DNA from: Alligator mississippiensis | Taxonomy: Eukaryota > Chordata > Crocodylia > Alligatoridae | Assembly (NCBI RefSeq): GCF_030867095.1 | Contig: NC_081831.1 | Location: forward strand, 40,671,319 to 40,735,318 | Direction: 5' to 3' | Length of the DNA: 64,000 nt | In this document: piece by piece, positions 33,829 to 45,995 of the stretch | Layout: the number at the start of each line of letters is the position of its first letter | How positions within the stretch are numbered: the first letter of the stretch is position 1 | Position numbers and translations under genes: made by a program | Notes under the pieces: generated by a model | Seen by the model: the letters and a program-made list of their open reading frames with translations, nothing else | Database searches by the model: none | Told to the model about the DNA's origin: nothing

Positions 33829-34819
33829 GCATGTTCAAGCAGTTTCGTACATGCTCATTAGATTAGTACATGTTAGGCACCGCTGTTGTGTTGCAAAGTT
33901 GTTCCCTTTCAAGTAATAACTGTCTCAAGATCATAACGGTTAATACAGGCAGTCCTCAACTTATGGCATTTCGAGTTCTGATGAATGGCACTTACGACCT
34001 TTATAAATTTACACCCTGTTTTGAGGTTCTGACTCCGGTTTTGATTTTATGATGCTCAACACAGCTGCCTTCAGCTGGTAAGCCCCTTGTGGTGGGGGAG
34101 AGGAGGGAGGGGCATGAGGGGACAGATCAATGCCCCTGCAATGAGGGAGGGATTGGGGCTGGAACAAGGGCTGAGGTAAAGGCTGCTCAGCTGGGGCAGG
34201 AGGGTGTGGGGAGGGGGTGGGACAGCTCCTGCCGCTACATGCCACCAGTCCGGAAATGGCTCATCCAGCGGCTCTTGCCTCTGCTCCCACCACTGGTCCA
34301 GGAGGGCATGGGTCAGGGTACCCCTGGATTGCCACAGGGCAGGTGGGGCCGGGGCTGCACCAGGCTGCACTGTAGGTGGGCGGTGGAAGGCACTGGGGAC
34401 GGGGGCTATGCCCCGCTGCTGCTCACCCAGCCAGGGTGAGGCAGAGTCACTGCGCTGCCTCCAGACAAGTGTTGCGCAGCAGGGGGAGCCACCCTGGTCT
34501 CCCCATGCCTCCTGAACTTTATTGTTATTCCAGTTCTATGGATGGGGCATGACTCACAGAGAGGTGAATTTTTCCATGGTACTATCTCTAAGTAGCTTTC
34601 TCGCTTCCCCAGGTCTCAGCATATCCATGAAAAAAGCTGCCCTAGTCTGACACTTGTAACTTCAGAAAATGTTGGGTTGATATTGTTGGTCTGTAGCATA
34701 TTCTCTTTCTTTATTGTTGTTGAGCATTTGTTTGATAAAATAAAAAGACCTTCTTAAGTCATGTCCATTTCCCAGAAGGGCCTTTGTCTATGTAGCCATG
34801 TCTATGCTAAGGATGACCT
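33829..34819. other. Right flank of the ERV, GC-rich in the middle, no recognised gene
   Basis: A sequence beginning CAGGCAGTCCTCAACTTATG at 33947 looks like one end of a DNA transposon, but the matching other end was not found. The GC-rich core (34080-34510) gives open frames on both strands without motifs. Confidence 0.5.
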
Positions 34820-34886
34820 TAATGATAGAATGATTTGATGATCCGCTCGGGTCCCTTCCGACCCTACCAACTATGAAACTATGACT
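34820..34886 (+). repeat. CR1 3' tail fragment, plus orientation
   Basis: GGGTCCCTTCCGACCCTACC followed by CTATGAAACTATGA is the CR1 3' end with its terminal short repeats. This is the opposite orientation to the large CR1 copies. Confidence 0.75.
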
Positions 34887-34989
34887 GTGGTATCATCAGG
34901 CTAGAGCCAGCCCAGTAAAACAGCTTGCTCTTTCCTGGAGATTACGCACTCCATGCAGGCCTGCAAGGGAAGCGCTCAATACAGTAGGA

Positions 34990-35287
34990 CAACGGTCCTC
35001 AACTTTTCTACTCAAGATACCCATCACTGCACTCAAGGCACCCCTCAGAAAATGCCAGTTCAAGGCTTTCACTCATTTTTTGACCAATCCTTCTGTTGCA
35101 CAGAACTCAGAAAATCCAAAACATGTCAGAATGTTTTTGATATTATTGATTCTTCTTTGAAAACTTTAGGTTTATCTTGTGAATCATGTAGGTGTTTGCA
35201 CACCTAACAGTGCTAATATTACATAGCACCCTTATAAGGATCTCACAGCACCTGATGGTGCCATGGCACCCTAGTTGGGAATCACTG
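34990..35287. mobile_element. Complete hAT-type MITE (298 bp)
   Basis: The ends CAACGGTCCTCAACT and AGTTGGGAATCACTG are near-inverted repeats, resembling the CAGTGGTTCTCAAC type common in vertebrate hAT elements. The flanking octamers CAGTAGGA and CATTAGGG agree at six of eight positions, as expected for an aged target duplication. A truncated relative is at 22082-22251. Confidence 0.72.
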
Positions 35288-35404
35288 CATTAGGGACTTG
35301 CTGTCTGGAAATTTCACCTTTGTAGCTATTCCGGCTGCAAAGTTAAAAAGAGAAACTAGGACATATGAGCTTAGAGAGGTGGATTGAAATGAAAACATGA
35401 ATGG

Positions 35405-35720
35405 CTAAGGGAACTTTTTATAGAGATCTTGGCAATTTTGTAGTGCTCAAAACTTCCAGAAATGGTTTCTGCTTCCAAAAGAGGGAACCCTTGTGAGAGA
35501 AACAAGTGAAGAGAAAAACAGAAAATGATGATGAAAGTCACATTGTGAAAGCACCTAGATACCATGGTGATAGACATAACAAAACCTTGGGAAATCCTCA
35601 GTTTGGAAGGTCAAACATCTACAAGCTGATGAAAATAAAGAAAGGATTGTTCCTCAGTGCCAGAAAACATAATCAGACTTTGAGCAGGGGGATATCCTAT
35701 TCTGTTGTTTTCTGCAAGCC
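35405..35720 (+). repeat. Dispersed duplicate D, copy 2 (partner 21762-22060)
   Basis: Collinear with the segment at 21762-22060. In both places a hAT-type MITE is adjacent, but on opposite sides. The short frame at 35506-35763 is not conserved between the copies. Confidence 0.75.
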
Positions 35721-36164
35721 AACCCCTATACACAGGAAGATGTTCCCACCAAAATTGGAATAGCCAGCTCTGCATCCTCTTATTAATCAATCCTTCAGCC
35801 ATCACTGTGATGCATATGTGGTGGGCTACTGCCTAGCATGTCCGGGCTCAGAGAATCTTCATTGTGATTGGTGGAGCCCTTCCACCAATTGGGCAATTGC
35901 TGGGGGGGAGCTTGCCCCTCCCCGAACCTGGTTGAAGCCTGCACCTTGCTTCAACCTAATTGGTCTAGTTACAATGCAAAGGTATAAAAGAGCAGTGTGC
36001 CCAGCACACAGGAGACTGCATAGAGGGACAGAGAAGAGGATGGACAAAGAAGAAGCTGGTGTGAGCTGGCCAGGAGGGTGGAGCTGTTGCCCTGAAGAGC
36101 CCTGAAGCCCCCACACTGAACGGGAGCAGCGAGCGGCCATGTCCACAGCCCCGCTGCAGAGGAG

Positions 36165-36510
36165 CATGATGAATGGTGCACAGCACCTGACCTTGGGAGC
36201 TGCACAAGGCAGCTTAGGTCTGCAACCCCTGGCATGTGGCTAGGAATGTGGTGCACAGACTGGTGCATGTTGCAGGACCCTGGGAGCCACTCGAGTTGGC
36301 TTGAGGCTGCAACCCCTGGCTCAGGGCCAGGCAGTTGGTACTGACAGGGATTGGGACCTTGGGAGTCACTTGCAGCAGCTTGGGTCTGGGTCTCCTGGCA
36401 CAGAGCCAGTGATCTGGTGCAGACAATGCTGCATGGAGGGCCTGGGAGCAGACTGAGCCTCAGTGTTGCACGAGGCAACCTAGGCCTCCAACCCTTAGCA
36501 GAAGGCAAAG
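36165..36510 (+). repeat. Imperfect tandem repeat, unit about 85-95 bp
   Basis: Three to four units share TCTGCAACCCCTGGC, a CAGAG/CAGGGCCAG block and a GGACCTTGGGAGCCACT block. Divergence between units is high. The unit length is estimated by eye. Confidence 0.6.
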
Positions 36511-36945
36511 CCTCCAGGAGCATGTGACAGTGCTCAGGGCTCCAAGTGGGTGAGCAGCCCAGAAGGCTCATGCAAGCGAGGAGCAACACGCCCGGGTGGC
36601 CAAGGATCACTCATTCTGGATCCTGTAGATGTGAGTTTCTGGGGGAAAGGATTCCCAAAGGGGAGGGGAAATTCCTCCTGTTTAGTAAGGGGCTTCTGTA
36701 GGGGAGGTCCCAGCAGGAGAGGGCCTCTCTGAGTTCATAGCATTCACTGGGGTTAGTGGAAGGCCCAAGGGCATTAGGGTTTTCCCCTCCCATTAGTCAC
36801 TGGAGTGCAGCCAAGGCCTTAGGAACAGCCTGGGCTTTGGAGACTTTTGAAGAGTCAAGTTTATTTTTGATGTTTATGTACCTTATATTTTGTGAGAGTG
36901 CGCCTAATAATTTGTAAAAGAGCATCTTATATTTTGTGTATTTTT

Positions 36946-39900
36946 TCATAGATTTCATAAATTTCATAGACATTAGGGCTGGAAGGGACCTTGGAAGATC
37001 ATCGAGTCCAGCCCCCTGCCCGAAGGGCAGGAAGTCAGCTGGGGTCATAGGATTCCAGCAAGATAAGCATCCAAATTACTCTTGAAGGAGTTCAATGTAG
37101 GTGCTTGAACCACCTCCAATGGCAGGCTATTCCAGACCTTGGGGACTCGGATAGTAAAGAAATTCTTCCTTATGTCCAGCTTGAATTGGTCTTGTAGTAG
37201 TTTGTAACCGTTTGACCTTGTCATCCCTTGGGGGGCTCTGGTGAACAAATGTTCCCCCAGATACTGGTGGTCACCCCTGATAAACTTATAGGTGGCCATC
37301 AGATCACCACTGAGCCTGCGCTTTTCCAGGCTAAAGACCCACATGGCTCTCAGCCTGTTGTTGTAAGGTCTGTTTTCCTGACCTCTGATCATGTGCATGG
37401 CTCTCCTCTGCACTCTCTCAAACTTCTCCACATCCTTTTTGAATTGTGGAGCCCAAAACTGGACGCAGTACTCCAGCTGCAGCCTCACTAAGGCCAAGTA
37501 CAATGGGAGAATGATGTCCTGGGATTTGCTTGAGAAGTATCTATGGATGCAAGCCAGCATTTTGCTCGCTTTACTAGCCGCAGCATCATATTGAATGCTC
37601 ATGTTCATCTTGCAGTCAGTCATGACCCCCAAGGCCCTTTCATCCACAGTGCTAGCCAACGTAGCACTGCCGAACCTATAAGGATGCTGCAGGTTTTTCC
37701 TCCCAGGGTGGAGAACCTTGCATTTTTTGGTGTTAAACACCATCAGGTTCTTGTCCGTCCATTTGCTGAGCCTGTCCAGGTCAGCCTGGATCACCCTCCT
37801 GTCTTCTGGTGTGGATGCTTTGCCCCAAAGTTTGGTGTCATTGGAGAACTTGGCCAGTCCACTTCTGATTCCAATGTCCACATCATTAATGAAGATGCTG
37901 AACAATATGGGTCCAAGCACAGAGCCTTGGGGGACCCCAATGGTCACACGGCACCATGACGATTGACTTCCGTTAACTACTACCCTCTGGGTCCGACCAT
38001 GGAGCCAATTGCCCAGCCAGCGGATCGTGGTGGACCCAACGCCACAATTGGCCAGTTTCGCCAAGAGGTGATCATGGGATACCAGATCGAACGCTTTTTG
38101 AAGTCAAGATATATGACATCAATCTCTTCTCCCTTGTACAGGTGATAGGTCACCTAGTCATAAAAGGAAATGAGATTGGTCAAGCAAGACCTACCCACAA
38201 CAAACCCGTGCTGGCTATCCCTCAGGATGTTGGTGTTGGCCAGTCCATTAAGGATGGCCTCTTTAATAAACTTTTCTAAGACCTTCCCCGGGATAGAAGT
38301 CAGGTTGATGGCCCTATAGTTTGCCGGATGCACTTTTCTCCCTGTCTTGAAGATAGGCACCATATTGGCCTTCTTCCAGTCTTCGGACACTACACCAGAG
38401 CGCCAGGAGTTCTCAAAGACCCATGCCAGTGGCTGGGCTATGATGTTTGCCAGGTCCTTGAGTACCCTGGGGTGTAGATTGTCAGGGCCAGCTAACTTGA
38501 AGGTATCCAGCCTCTCAAGGTGTTCCTTCATGAGGTCAGCATTGATGGAGGGCAGGGGGATCTGCCTTACCTGGACCTCCCTGCCCTGTAGTGGGCATGG
38601 GCATTCCATGGGACTGATGAAAGACCGATGCAAAGTACCCATTTAATAGGTTGGCTTTTTCCTGGGTGTCAGTTGTCAGTTGTCCCATCTGGTTCAGCAG
38701 GGGTCCAGAGTTGCCCTTGCTTTTCCTCTGGCTCCCCACATATTTGAAAAAGAACTTTTTATTGTCCTTGATGCTTGAAGCTAGTTGGAGTTCAGTTGCA
38801 GCCTTGGCTTTCCTGTTTGCATCCTGCAGGACTGGACCAGTGCAGAATATTTCTCCTTGGAGGTGAATCCCATCCTCCATCCTTTGTAGGCCTTTCTTTT
38901 TAGCCTCAGGAGGTCTGCTAGGTCCCTGGAGAGCCAGGGGGGCTGCTGTGCCCTCTTGCCGCCTTTCCTTCGAGATGGAATAGAATTAGCTTGTGCATTG
39001 AGGATCACTCCCTTGAGGAGCAACCACTCTTCCTGAACTCCCCTCCCCTGGGGTCGTGGTCCCTTAGGGCCTCACTGACAATCCTCCTGAGCTTGTCAAA
39101 GTCGGCTTTCCTGAAGTCAAGGACTTCTGTGTTGCTGACTGTCTTGCCAGCTTTAAGGCAGATGGTGAAGGTGATCAGCTCGTGGTCACCATCATCCAGC
39201 TTCCCATCGATCACTAAGTCACCGATTAGGTCATCCCCAGTAGCCAGGACCAGGTCAAGCAGCGCTTTAACTCTCATTGGCCCGTAGATTTCTTGAGTCA
39301 CGTAGAGGTCATCCACACGATAGGAAGCTTTGCGATTGCTCGGATTTTGCTGAGTGATCCTCCCAAAAGATGTCTGGGTAATTGAAGTCAACCTTGACAA
39401 CCATGGTCCTGGAGCATGCAGCCTCAGCCAGGTCCCGGGCAAACTCCTGGTCAAGCTCTTGACTTTGGGTGGGAGGTCTGTAGTAGACTCCCGCTATTGT
39501 GTCCCCTGTGCTGTGTTCCCCATGGGTTTTAACCCAGAGGGTCTGCAGTTGTCCACCCTGGTCAACAACATCAGCTTGCAGGGATGCATAGCTTTCCTTA
39601 ACATAGAGACCTACACCCCTGCCCCTTTTATCTACTTGATCTCTCCTGTACAAGGTATAGCCATCTATACCTGTGATGCAGGCATGGGTGGAGTCCCACC
39701 AGGTCTCCGTTATCCCTATGACATCATAATTTTTTGCATTAAGCAGGAGGATGAGTGTCCCCTTGGGGGCTCTTGCCTTGCCCTCAGATTGTACCAGGGC
39801 TGGGGCAGGGGTGGGTTCCCTTAAGTGCCTTGGCCTGCTGGCTTTGCAAGGGTTGCTCAGCAGGCCAGCAGTGTCAGTAGTCTCCCCCCCCCCCCCCCCC

Positions 39901-40036
39901 CAGACTGTGGCCTGGAGCTCCTCCAGCTGGTGCGCCAGAGACCCCAGTAGGAAGCAGACCCCACAAGGGGAGGTAGCCATGCTCCCGTGCCCCAGAGCCT
40001 GAAAAAGCGACAGGCAGCCCCCACAGCCAAGAGCCA
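36946..40036 (-). mobile_element. CR1 LINE copy 1 (5'-truncated, internal ORF1 deletion)
   Basis: CR1 elements copy themselves by target-primed reverse transcription. The 3' end is at 36946 with TTCATAGATTTCATAAAT repeats, and the 5' end near 40036, so the coding strand is minus. Compared with copy 2, about 0.84 kb of ORF1 is missing at a poly-C tract (about 39887-39901), joining ORF1's start to the upstream part of ORF2. The ORF2 coding parts are listed separately. Confidence 0.93.
37045..38880 (-). pseudogene. CR1 copy 1 ORF2 reverse transcriptase
   Basis: Three frames (38880-38536, 38642-38154, 38064-37045) cover the linker and the full reverse transcriptase. Motifs include LAGPDNLHPRVLKDLA, VPIFKTGRK, GVPQGSVLGPILFSIFIND and a C-terminal VWNSLPLEVV. 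The catalytic box reads KFSNDTKL, where CR1 elements usually have FADDTKL, so one of the two essential aspartates is lost. Together with frameshifts near 38150 and 38600 this makes it inactive. The longest piece is 339 residues. Confidence 0.92.
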
Positions 40037-40037
40037 T
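39005..40037 (-). pseudogene. CR1 copy 1 ORF1 start joined to ORF2 endonuclease
   Basis: The open frame at 39309-40037 starts with the ORF1 N-terminus (CGGCLSLFQALG ... CGVC zinc-type cysteines, then LEELQATV). It continues, across the poly-C deletion junction, into the apurinic-type endonuclease of ORF2: ITETWWDSTH, GVYYRPPTQS and VDFNYPDIFW. A frameshift near 39310-39450 moves the C-terminal endonuclease part (LLDLVLATGDD) to another frame. The glycine before the catalytic DFN is replaced. The endonuclease nicks target DNA in intact elements; this copy is broken. Confidence 0.85.
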
Positions 40038-40419
40038 ATAATTGTATATTGGTAGTTTAATAGAGTATAATGACCCTTAGCCGGGGCTCTGCTGGCACTC
40101 CTTCCTTGATGCTTACCTGTACTTACATGTACTTACCTGTTGCTTACCTGTTTCAGATCAACTACTTACCTGTGCATTGTTCAATGCTTCTTGAGGTGGT
40201 ATACTCTTTCAGCCTTCATTTGCGAGATATAATGCTACATGACAACTGTATATTTGTGTATATATGTTCCTCAATATCAATTTATTTAAATTTTGTATAT
40301 ATTAATAAATCTGTATAGTTATGCATTCCTTGTCCTGGCCTGACTCTATAGGGAATAGAGGGAACTGGTTTGCATTTGCAGATCCCTCTCAGCACTCCTC
40401 CACACTGTGGTCGACAGGT

Positions 40420-40497
40420 AGGTGTGTACGGGTCCCCCGTTGTTATGTGGCATGATTTTTTATTGTGTGCAGCTCTGCAAGTGTGCAGCTTAGAGAG
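40420..40497 (-). repeat. Fragment of the TTCCCTCTAAGCTG hAT family
   Basis: Read on the minus strand, TCTCTCTAAGCTGCACAC, then GAGCTGCACACAATAAAAAA, matches the left end of the complete element at 57830. Only about 80-140 bp remain. Confidence 0.7.
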
Positions 40498-40870
40498 AAC
40501 ACTGATGCTGAGCCAGGTCGGAGCAGTCCCAGCTGGTAGGGGGCTGGTAGTTCAGCCTGCCAGCCTTGGGCTGCTCTGACTTAACTCAAAGTGTTGCAGA
40601 GGGTCTGGCTGGGGTACAAGGGTGCTTCGGTGTGTGGCTAGCTGGCAGGCAGCCCACGCACAGAAGCACCCTTGTGCTCCCCCATGGAATAAAAGACTCT
40701 TCAGTAGGATAGTACTTGTATTTACAAGTACTAACTTACTGTGGACTTCATTAGTTTACTCTGTCCTAATAGCCCCACACTTCTAGATGCTGAAACATTC
40801 GCTGCAGAGCTTATTAAGGAATTCCGCAGTAAACATCTCTTATAGATGTGCCCAGGGATGGGCAGAGTAA
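40498..40870 (-). mobile_element. MITE family C, copy 1
   Basis: The reverse complement of this segment aligns with 43841-44312: both carry GTTTACTG, AGCTCTGCAG, a TGTAAATACAAGTACTATCC-type word and GCACAAGGGTGC. The pair is in opposite orientation. No coding capacity. Confidence 0.65.
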
Positions 40871-41402
40871 GGCATCTTGGCATGGCATTCCAACTAGGCA
40901 GCACACTGAGCAGGGAGTCACCTGACAACATCAGTTGCTGAGCAATGTCACAGGGAACAGGAGAGGGGAAGCTTCCAAAGTGCAGCAGTCAGTGAGTGGT
41001 GTCACAGGAGAAGGGGCAATGTTAGAGAGTAGTGCTCAGCAAGTAATGTCATTGAGTTGTTGCGGGAGTTCCAGAAGAGTGTGGTGGCTGTGGACAGCAG
41101 ATGAGGGCAAAACGAGAGACCTCCCAGACAGGATGCTCCCCACAAGGCTCATTTGGATATAAACCAATGCCTTGTAACTTGCTGCTGCTCCCCATGGAAG
41201 TTTTGCTGGGCACCTCTCTCCTTTTTGCTGGTGTAATGTTCGTAATCATATCACTTTGCCTTTGTCCAGAACCTTCCATTTCTGGCCCCAAATCACATTG
41301 TCAGTGTCAGTGAATTAACCCTTACAAGCCCCACCTCCTTCCAAACTGTGAGGTGAACAGCAATGTGAGTAAAAGGAAACTCAGGCCTGTAGAGTTTAGA
41401 AG

Positions 41403-41500
41403 TGAATCATAGAACCATAGAAAATTAGGGTAGGAAGGGACCTCAGGAGGTCATCTAGGCCAAGCGCTTGCTCAAAGCAGGACCATCCCCAATTAGATCA
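41403..41500 (-). repeat. CR1 3' tail fragment
   Basis: GAATCATAGAACCATAGAAA followed by GGAAGGGACCTCAGGAGGTC and CTCAAAGCAGGACC is the reversed CR1 3' end typical of turtles, crocodilians and birds. Confidence 0.85.
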
Positions 41501-43840
41501 TCTGAAGTCCAGAACAGACAGAAAACAAAGACAATGAAAATATTTTAAAAGTTAGCAAAGTTGGATCTAAAATGCTCGCCCTTCCCCTGTTCTTCATTGC
41601 AAGTTATTATCCCTATTTTCCAGCTGGAAAAAAATTGAGGCAAAGACTATCTGATTGAGTTCCCCCCACCCACAGAGAGCCAGTACAAAAATACATCTTT
41701 AGTTTTTGCATCCCAATCATTCTCTTTAACCATTAAATGATACTTCTCTATATCTCCCAGAGTCTTGTAAGATGACATACAGGATAAATTGAGACACAGG
41801 AAAGGTCATGAAGGGAGAGAGTAGGAGGAAGAAAAGGCATCTCCACTGTTGTTGCTTTAGATTAAAATGGAAATGCTGGGACCTGCTCAGCCAGATGATG
41901 TGTGAGGGAGCAGTGACACAGGAGTCATAAAGATGATGTGCCAGTTGGAGGCTGGTAATGTGCTGGAGCCATTCTTCACCAGTCAGAGACAGTCAGAGCC
42001 AGAAAGCAGATGGTTCCAGGCAGACAAAACAGCAAAGCTTAGTTTTTTGGATCCTCTGTCCTCTGGCCACTGTAATGAGTGACAAAGAGGGAATGAGAGG
42101 TGGGCAAAAATAGATACTCTGTTGGTTAATCAATTTCAAAATGAAAAAAAAAGAGTCTTTTGGTTTTTAGCAATTTTGGATTAAGCAATTTTTTAAAAAA
42201 ACAATTCAGGTTGAAATATTTTATTTTGATTCTGAGCTGTTTAAAATATTTGAATTTTTTTAAAAAAAAGTGAAAGGAAATTATAAAGCAAAAAGTCATT
42301 TCCAATGTACGTTCTGTTTAGGAAGTATTGAGTTTAGTCATGTAATCTTTTTGTGATTTTTATTCAAAATGCAAAAACAAAAGTAAGTGGAAAACCATGT
42401 GGTAACAGTATTGATCTTTGCAATGACATCAACAGGTTTTCAATCTGGTCTTTACTGTACTTGATGTGACCTGCACTGCTCTGCATCTTGTGCAGTCATT
42501 TGTGTGGTATGGAGTGCAAAAGACTTCCCTTCTGATTTGGTAGCATTTTATACCTACCTAAAATGGGGTTTACAAGTTACAGGGCAACACATGTACAATA
42601 AATCAATAATCCCAGTTAATCAATTAAGACTCAGGCAGGCATTAAGGCTACCCTGGATTATTGTTTAAAAGTTATTAAATTTATTAAAATAATGAAGACA
42701 TATGCAGAAGGAAAAATATTGTCTAATATGCAGGATAGATAGAGGGAAAAATGTTAATTAATAACTGGCTGTACGGTGATAATGCAGTTACAGGTGAGAC
42801 TGCAGTCAACTATGGAGTTATTTCTGTTTTAGTGTGACTGGAAACCAGTAGCCTTTGCTCTGAATCAGTTTCTTACCTGAAACCAGGGCAAATCTGTCAC
42901 AGTCTCCTAATTATAAATGACCTAAAAAACCCTGCACAAATGTATTGTTTTTAACACTTGGTTCTTGCTTCAAAATCATGTTATAAAATAATGTTAACAT
43001 AAAGACCAAGCATTTCAGCCATAGAGATCCAGCATTTCAATGAGCTTTTGCAAGCAGTTCTCTCTCCTTTTCCACAGAAAGGGAAACTGAGGCACAGAGA
43101 GACTAAATTACTTGCCTAAATTAGTGAAAAAATGCCAATGCTTGAAATGGAACTCAGCTCTACAAGTTTCCAAGAGAATGCCCTATTCTTTAGACCTCAC
43201 TATCTCCCTGTGGGGTACATACTTGAAGTTCATTTTAGATGTGCCCAGTAACTGAGTTATTCCAAAACAAAAGATGAGGAGAAGAAGTACCCCTGATCTA
43301 TGAAAATCACCCTTCCCAGAATGCAAGAAGATGGAAACAAGCAATCTGTAGTTGAATTGAGTAATTCTCAGTCATAAGAATTTATAATACTGCTCTGTTT
43401 CTTTAGTAACTGAGGGAATGTTGTTTTATCCCAGCAAATTAATAGTTATTGAGTTCTTCTCTTTTTTGAGTTTTGTAAAGAACCTCCTGGCACCTAACAG
43501 TAGAGAAAGTCCTGTGGATATACAAATGGTGAAACAAAAGTGTTTACAGAAGAGACTTCCAGCATCCAAGAAGAGGGAATAGGCACCAACATGAGCCAAA
43601 ATCATATGAAGCATAGCAGAGGGATTTGGCTGCAACTGAACAACAAAGGGCCAAATCTTTAGTGGAAGCCAAGTGGCTCAGCTGGGACTGGAAGTATGCA
43701 AGGATGGCTCGAAGCCACCTTAGCATTTCCTCAGCCTTGAATCATTTGGTCTAGTTCAGTTAAGTTCCTAGTCTGAAGCTTCAATTTACCTCCGCTATCA
43801 ACAGTCCCAAAGGGGCATTTTACTTAGATGGCAAGGGGTG
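41501..43840. other. No recognised gene; MIR-like fragments
   Basis: AT-rich DNA. MIR-like words occur at 41610-41700 (ATTTTCCAGCTGG ... TTGAGGCAAAGA) and 43068-43200 (see below). Confidence 0.6.
43068..43200 (+). repeat. MIR-like SINE fragment
   Basis: ACAGAAAGGGAAACTGAGGC then ACAGAGAGACTAAATTACTT is the conserved MIR segment (AAACTGAGGCACAGAGAGG). Diverged. Confidence 0.65.
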
Positions 43841-44312
43841 AGTCTACATAAGACATTTACTGTGGATCTAACTAATTAGCTCTGCAGTAAAGTCTAAGCA
43901 TCTACATGTGCAGTGCTATTAGGAAGGAGTAAACAAATTTACTCCACTGTAGGTTAGCACCTGTAAATGCAAGTACTATCCTATAGTTGTTTACTCCACC
44001 TCAATGCACATGCAGACACTGATGGGGCTGACTGGGGCACAAGGGTGCATCAGTGTGTGGGCTGCCTGCTGGCTTGCCCCGCACTGGAGCACTCTCATGC
44101 CACAGCTAGCCCCTCCACAGCACACAGAGCCAGGTTGGACAAGCCCATGGTTGGCAGGCTGATCCCCTGGTCCCTCTGCCAGCCAGGGCTGCTCCAACCC
44201 AGCTCAACATGCTCCGGTCCCAAGCGCATGTGCAAAGGCAGTGCCTAGAAGCTATAAACCCCAGCACAATACACACCAGAGTTTATTGGGTCACATTAAT
44301 TGCATGTGTAGA
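43841..44312 (+). mobile_element. MITE family C, copy 2
   Basis: The left end GTGAGTCTACATAAGACATT and the reversed right end GGCGCATCTACACATGCAAT are weak inverted repeats of the TCTACA type. The body matches 40498-40870 in the opposite direction. Confidence 0.6.
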
Positions 44313-45644
44313 TGCGCCTGGTCTCTTAGGTAGGGACCATCTTTTTGGTATGTTTGCACAGTGCCTGGCACAGTGAAGATCTGCCTTATGAATGAGGTTC
44401 CTAGATCCCAGACATTCCTCACAAAGCAACTGCAGGGGAGGTGAGTGGTGTAGGAAGCTGGCTTTAGGTCTTTTTTCAGCAGACACAGCGATAGCAAACT
44501 GGCTGAATTCAGGCCACAGTCTGTCCCAGAGTATTAGGAAGGTGTCTATGAAAAGGATTCTTCCCCAGGGCATACCTCAGGCCCATCTTTAAACCGTCTT
44601 CTGAAATTGGAGATCTTAACTGGTCAAAAATCCATTATTTAGAATTTTGTGCCAAATGCTTTCTCTGATCAGCCTTGGTCCATGGACTATTTGCGACAGG
44701 TTCTCATGTGTATTTGATGTCTTTAAAGTTGAGCTTTGCTCATTAGTTTTCATTGGGTACTTGGGTCATGTGGTACATGTCTCCCTGCCTAGGTACAGAT
44801 CTCTTTCATTGTGTCAGGGGGAAGAAACTGATCACGACAGCCTTGAAATTTGCTTCTAGCAGGCATCCTTACATGTTTGCGTAAAATCCACTTCCTTCTG
44901 AGCATTCCTGCCAGAAACCAGAACATTTGCAGAGTGTGAATACAGTCACAGAAAAAATTGTTTTGAGAGAATACATACATATGTATTTTTCAAATTATTT
45001 GCCCAGTTCTAGATATTGCAACAGGCTTTGGCTCCAAAACAAGAGGCCAAAGTCTGGGTGACTTGTACCACCTGGGAAGGGTGATAATTGTGCTGCAATT
45101 CACTCTGTATAGAGTGTTATATCACTCTCATGAAAGGCAGTTTATAAATACATTGGAAGGCAATGACACATGCATCTTAGCTAAATGTTCTTGTAACGGG
45201 TATTACAGTCATTTGGCCCAACATCAGTCAATCAGCCAGTCAACAAACAAGGTTTGGTCCTGTCTAAACATCTAAAATTCCTTTAGCATTTACTGTAAAG
45301 ACATGGAACCTTGTACTTCCTTGCCTTATGCATCCAAACCTCCCTTGCAAATCACTGGAGGGCTTGGACAGACAAGGCATAAAGACTGGGACCTACAGTC
45401 TTGTCAGCTCTGCCTCCCCTGAAGGATTAGCAGCAGTTAAACGAGTTAGTGTGTCAGGGATTGGAAGTCCGGTGTCAGGACTGGCCTCCTTATGCTTCAT
45501 AGGCCTTTGCTAAGGGAAGGAGCTTCTGACCTAATCTTGCAATGTCACTGCTTTAGCAAATGGCTTCAAATGGCTCTTTTACCAGAAGGATTATTGGGTG
45601 TAAAGATGTCGGAGTCAAATGGTAGACAGGGGGATTTGTTGGAG
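44313..45644. other. No recognised gene
   Basis: Unique-looking sequence without open frames that carry motifs. Confidence 0.6.
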
Positions 45645-45995
45645 TTTCATAGATTTCATAGACATTTGAGCTGGAAGGGACCCCAGAGGATCATCGAGTC
45701 CAGCCCCCTGCCCCAGGGGCAGGAAGTCAGCAGGGATCATAGGATCCCAGCAAGATAAGCATCCAAATGTGTCTTGAAGGAGTTCAAAGTGGGTGCTTGA
45801 ACCGCCTCCGGCGGCAGTCTATTCCTGAACTTGGGGGCTCGGACAGTGAAGAAGTTCTTTCTTATGTCCAGCCTGAATCAGTCGTGGTAGAGTTTCTGAC
45901 TGTTTGATCTTGTCACCCCTTGGGGTGCTCTGGTGAACAGACATTCCCTCAGATCCTGATGAGCACCGCCAATAAATTTATAGGTGGCCACCAGA

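Larger units (their letters stand above)
35806..40340 (+). mobile_element. Retroelement-like sequence interrupted by CR1 copy 1
   Basis: Starting near TGTGATGCATATGTGG, the left part has promoter-like features: a CCAAT word (about 35883) and TATAAAAG near 35983, then a transcribed-looking GC-rich leader with tandem repeats (36165-36510). AT-rich text just before the CR1 (36840-36945) is continued in style after it (40037-40330), ending with TTAATAAATCTG, a polyadenylation-like signal. I infer one older LTR-type or similar element split by the CR1, but no coding domain supports a family. Confidence 0.4.
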
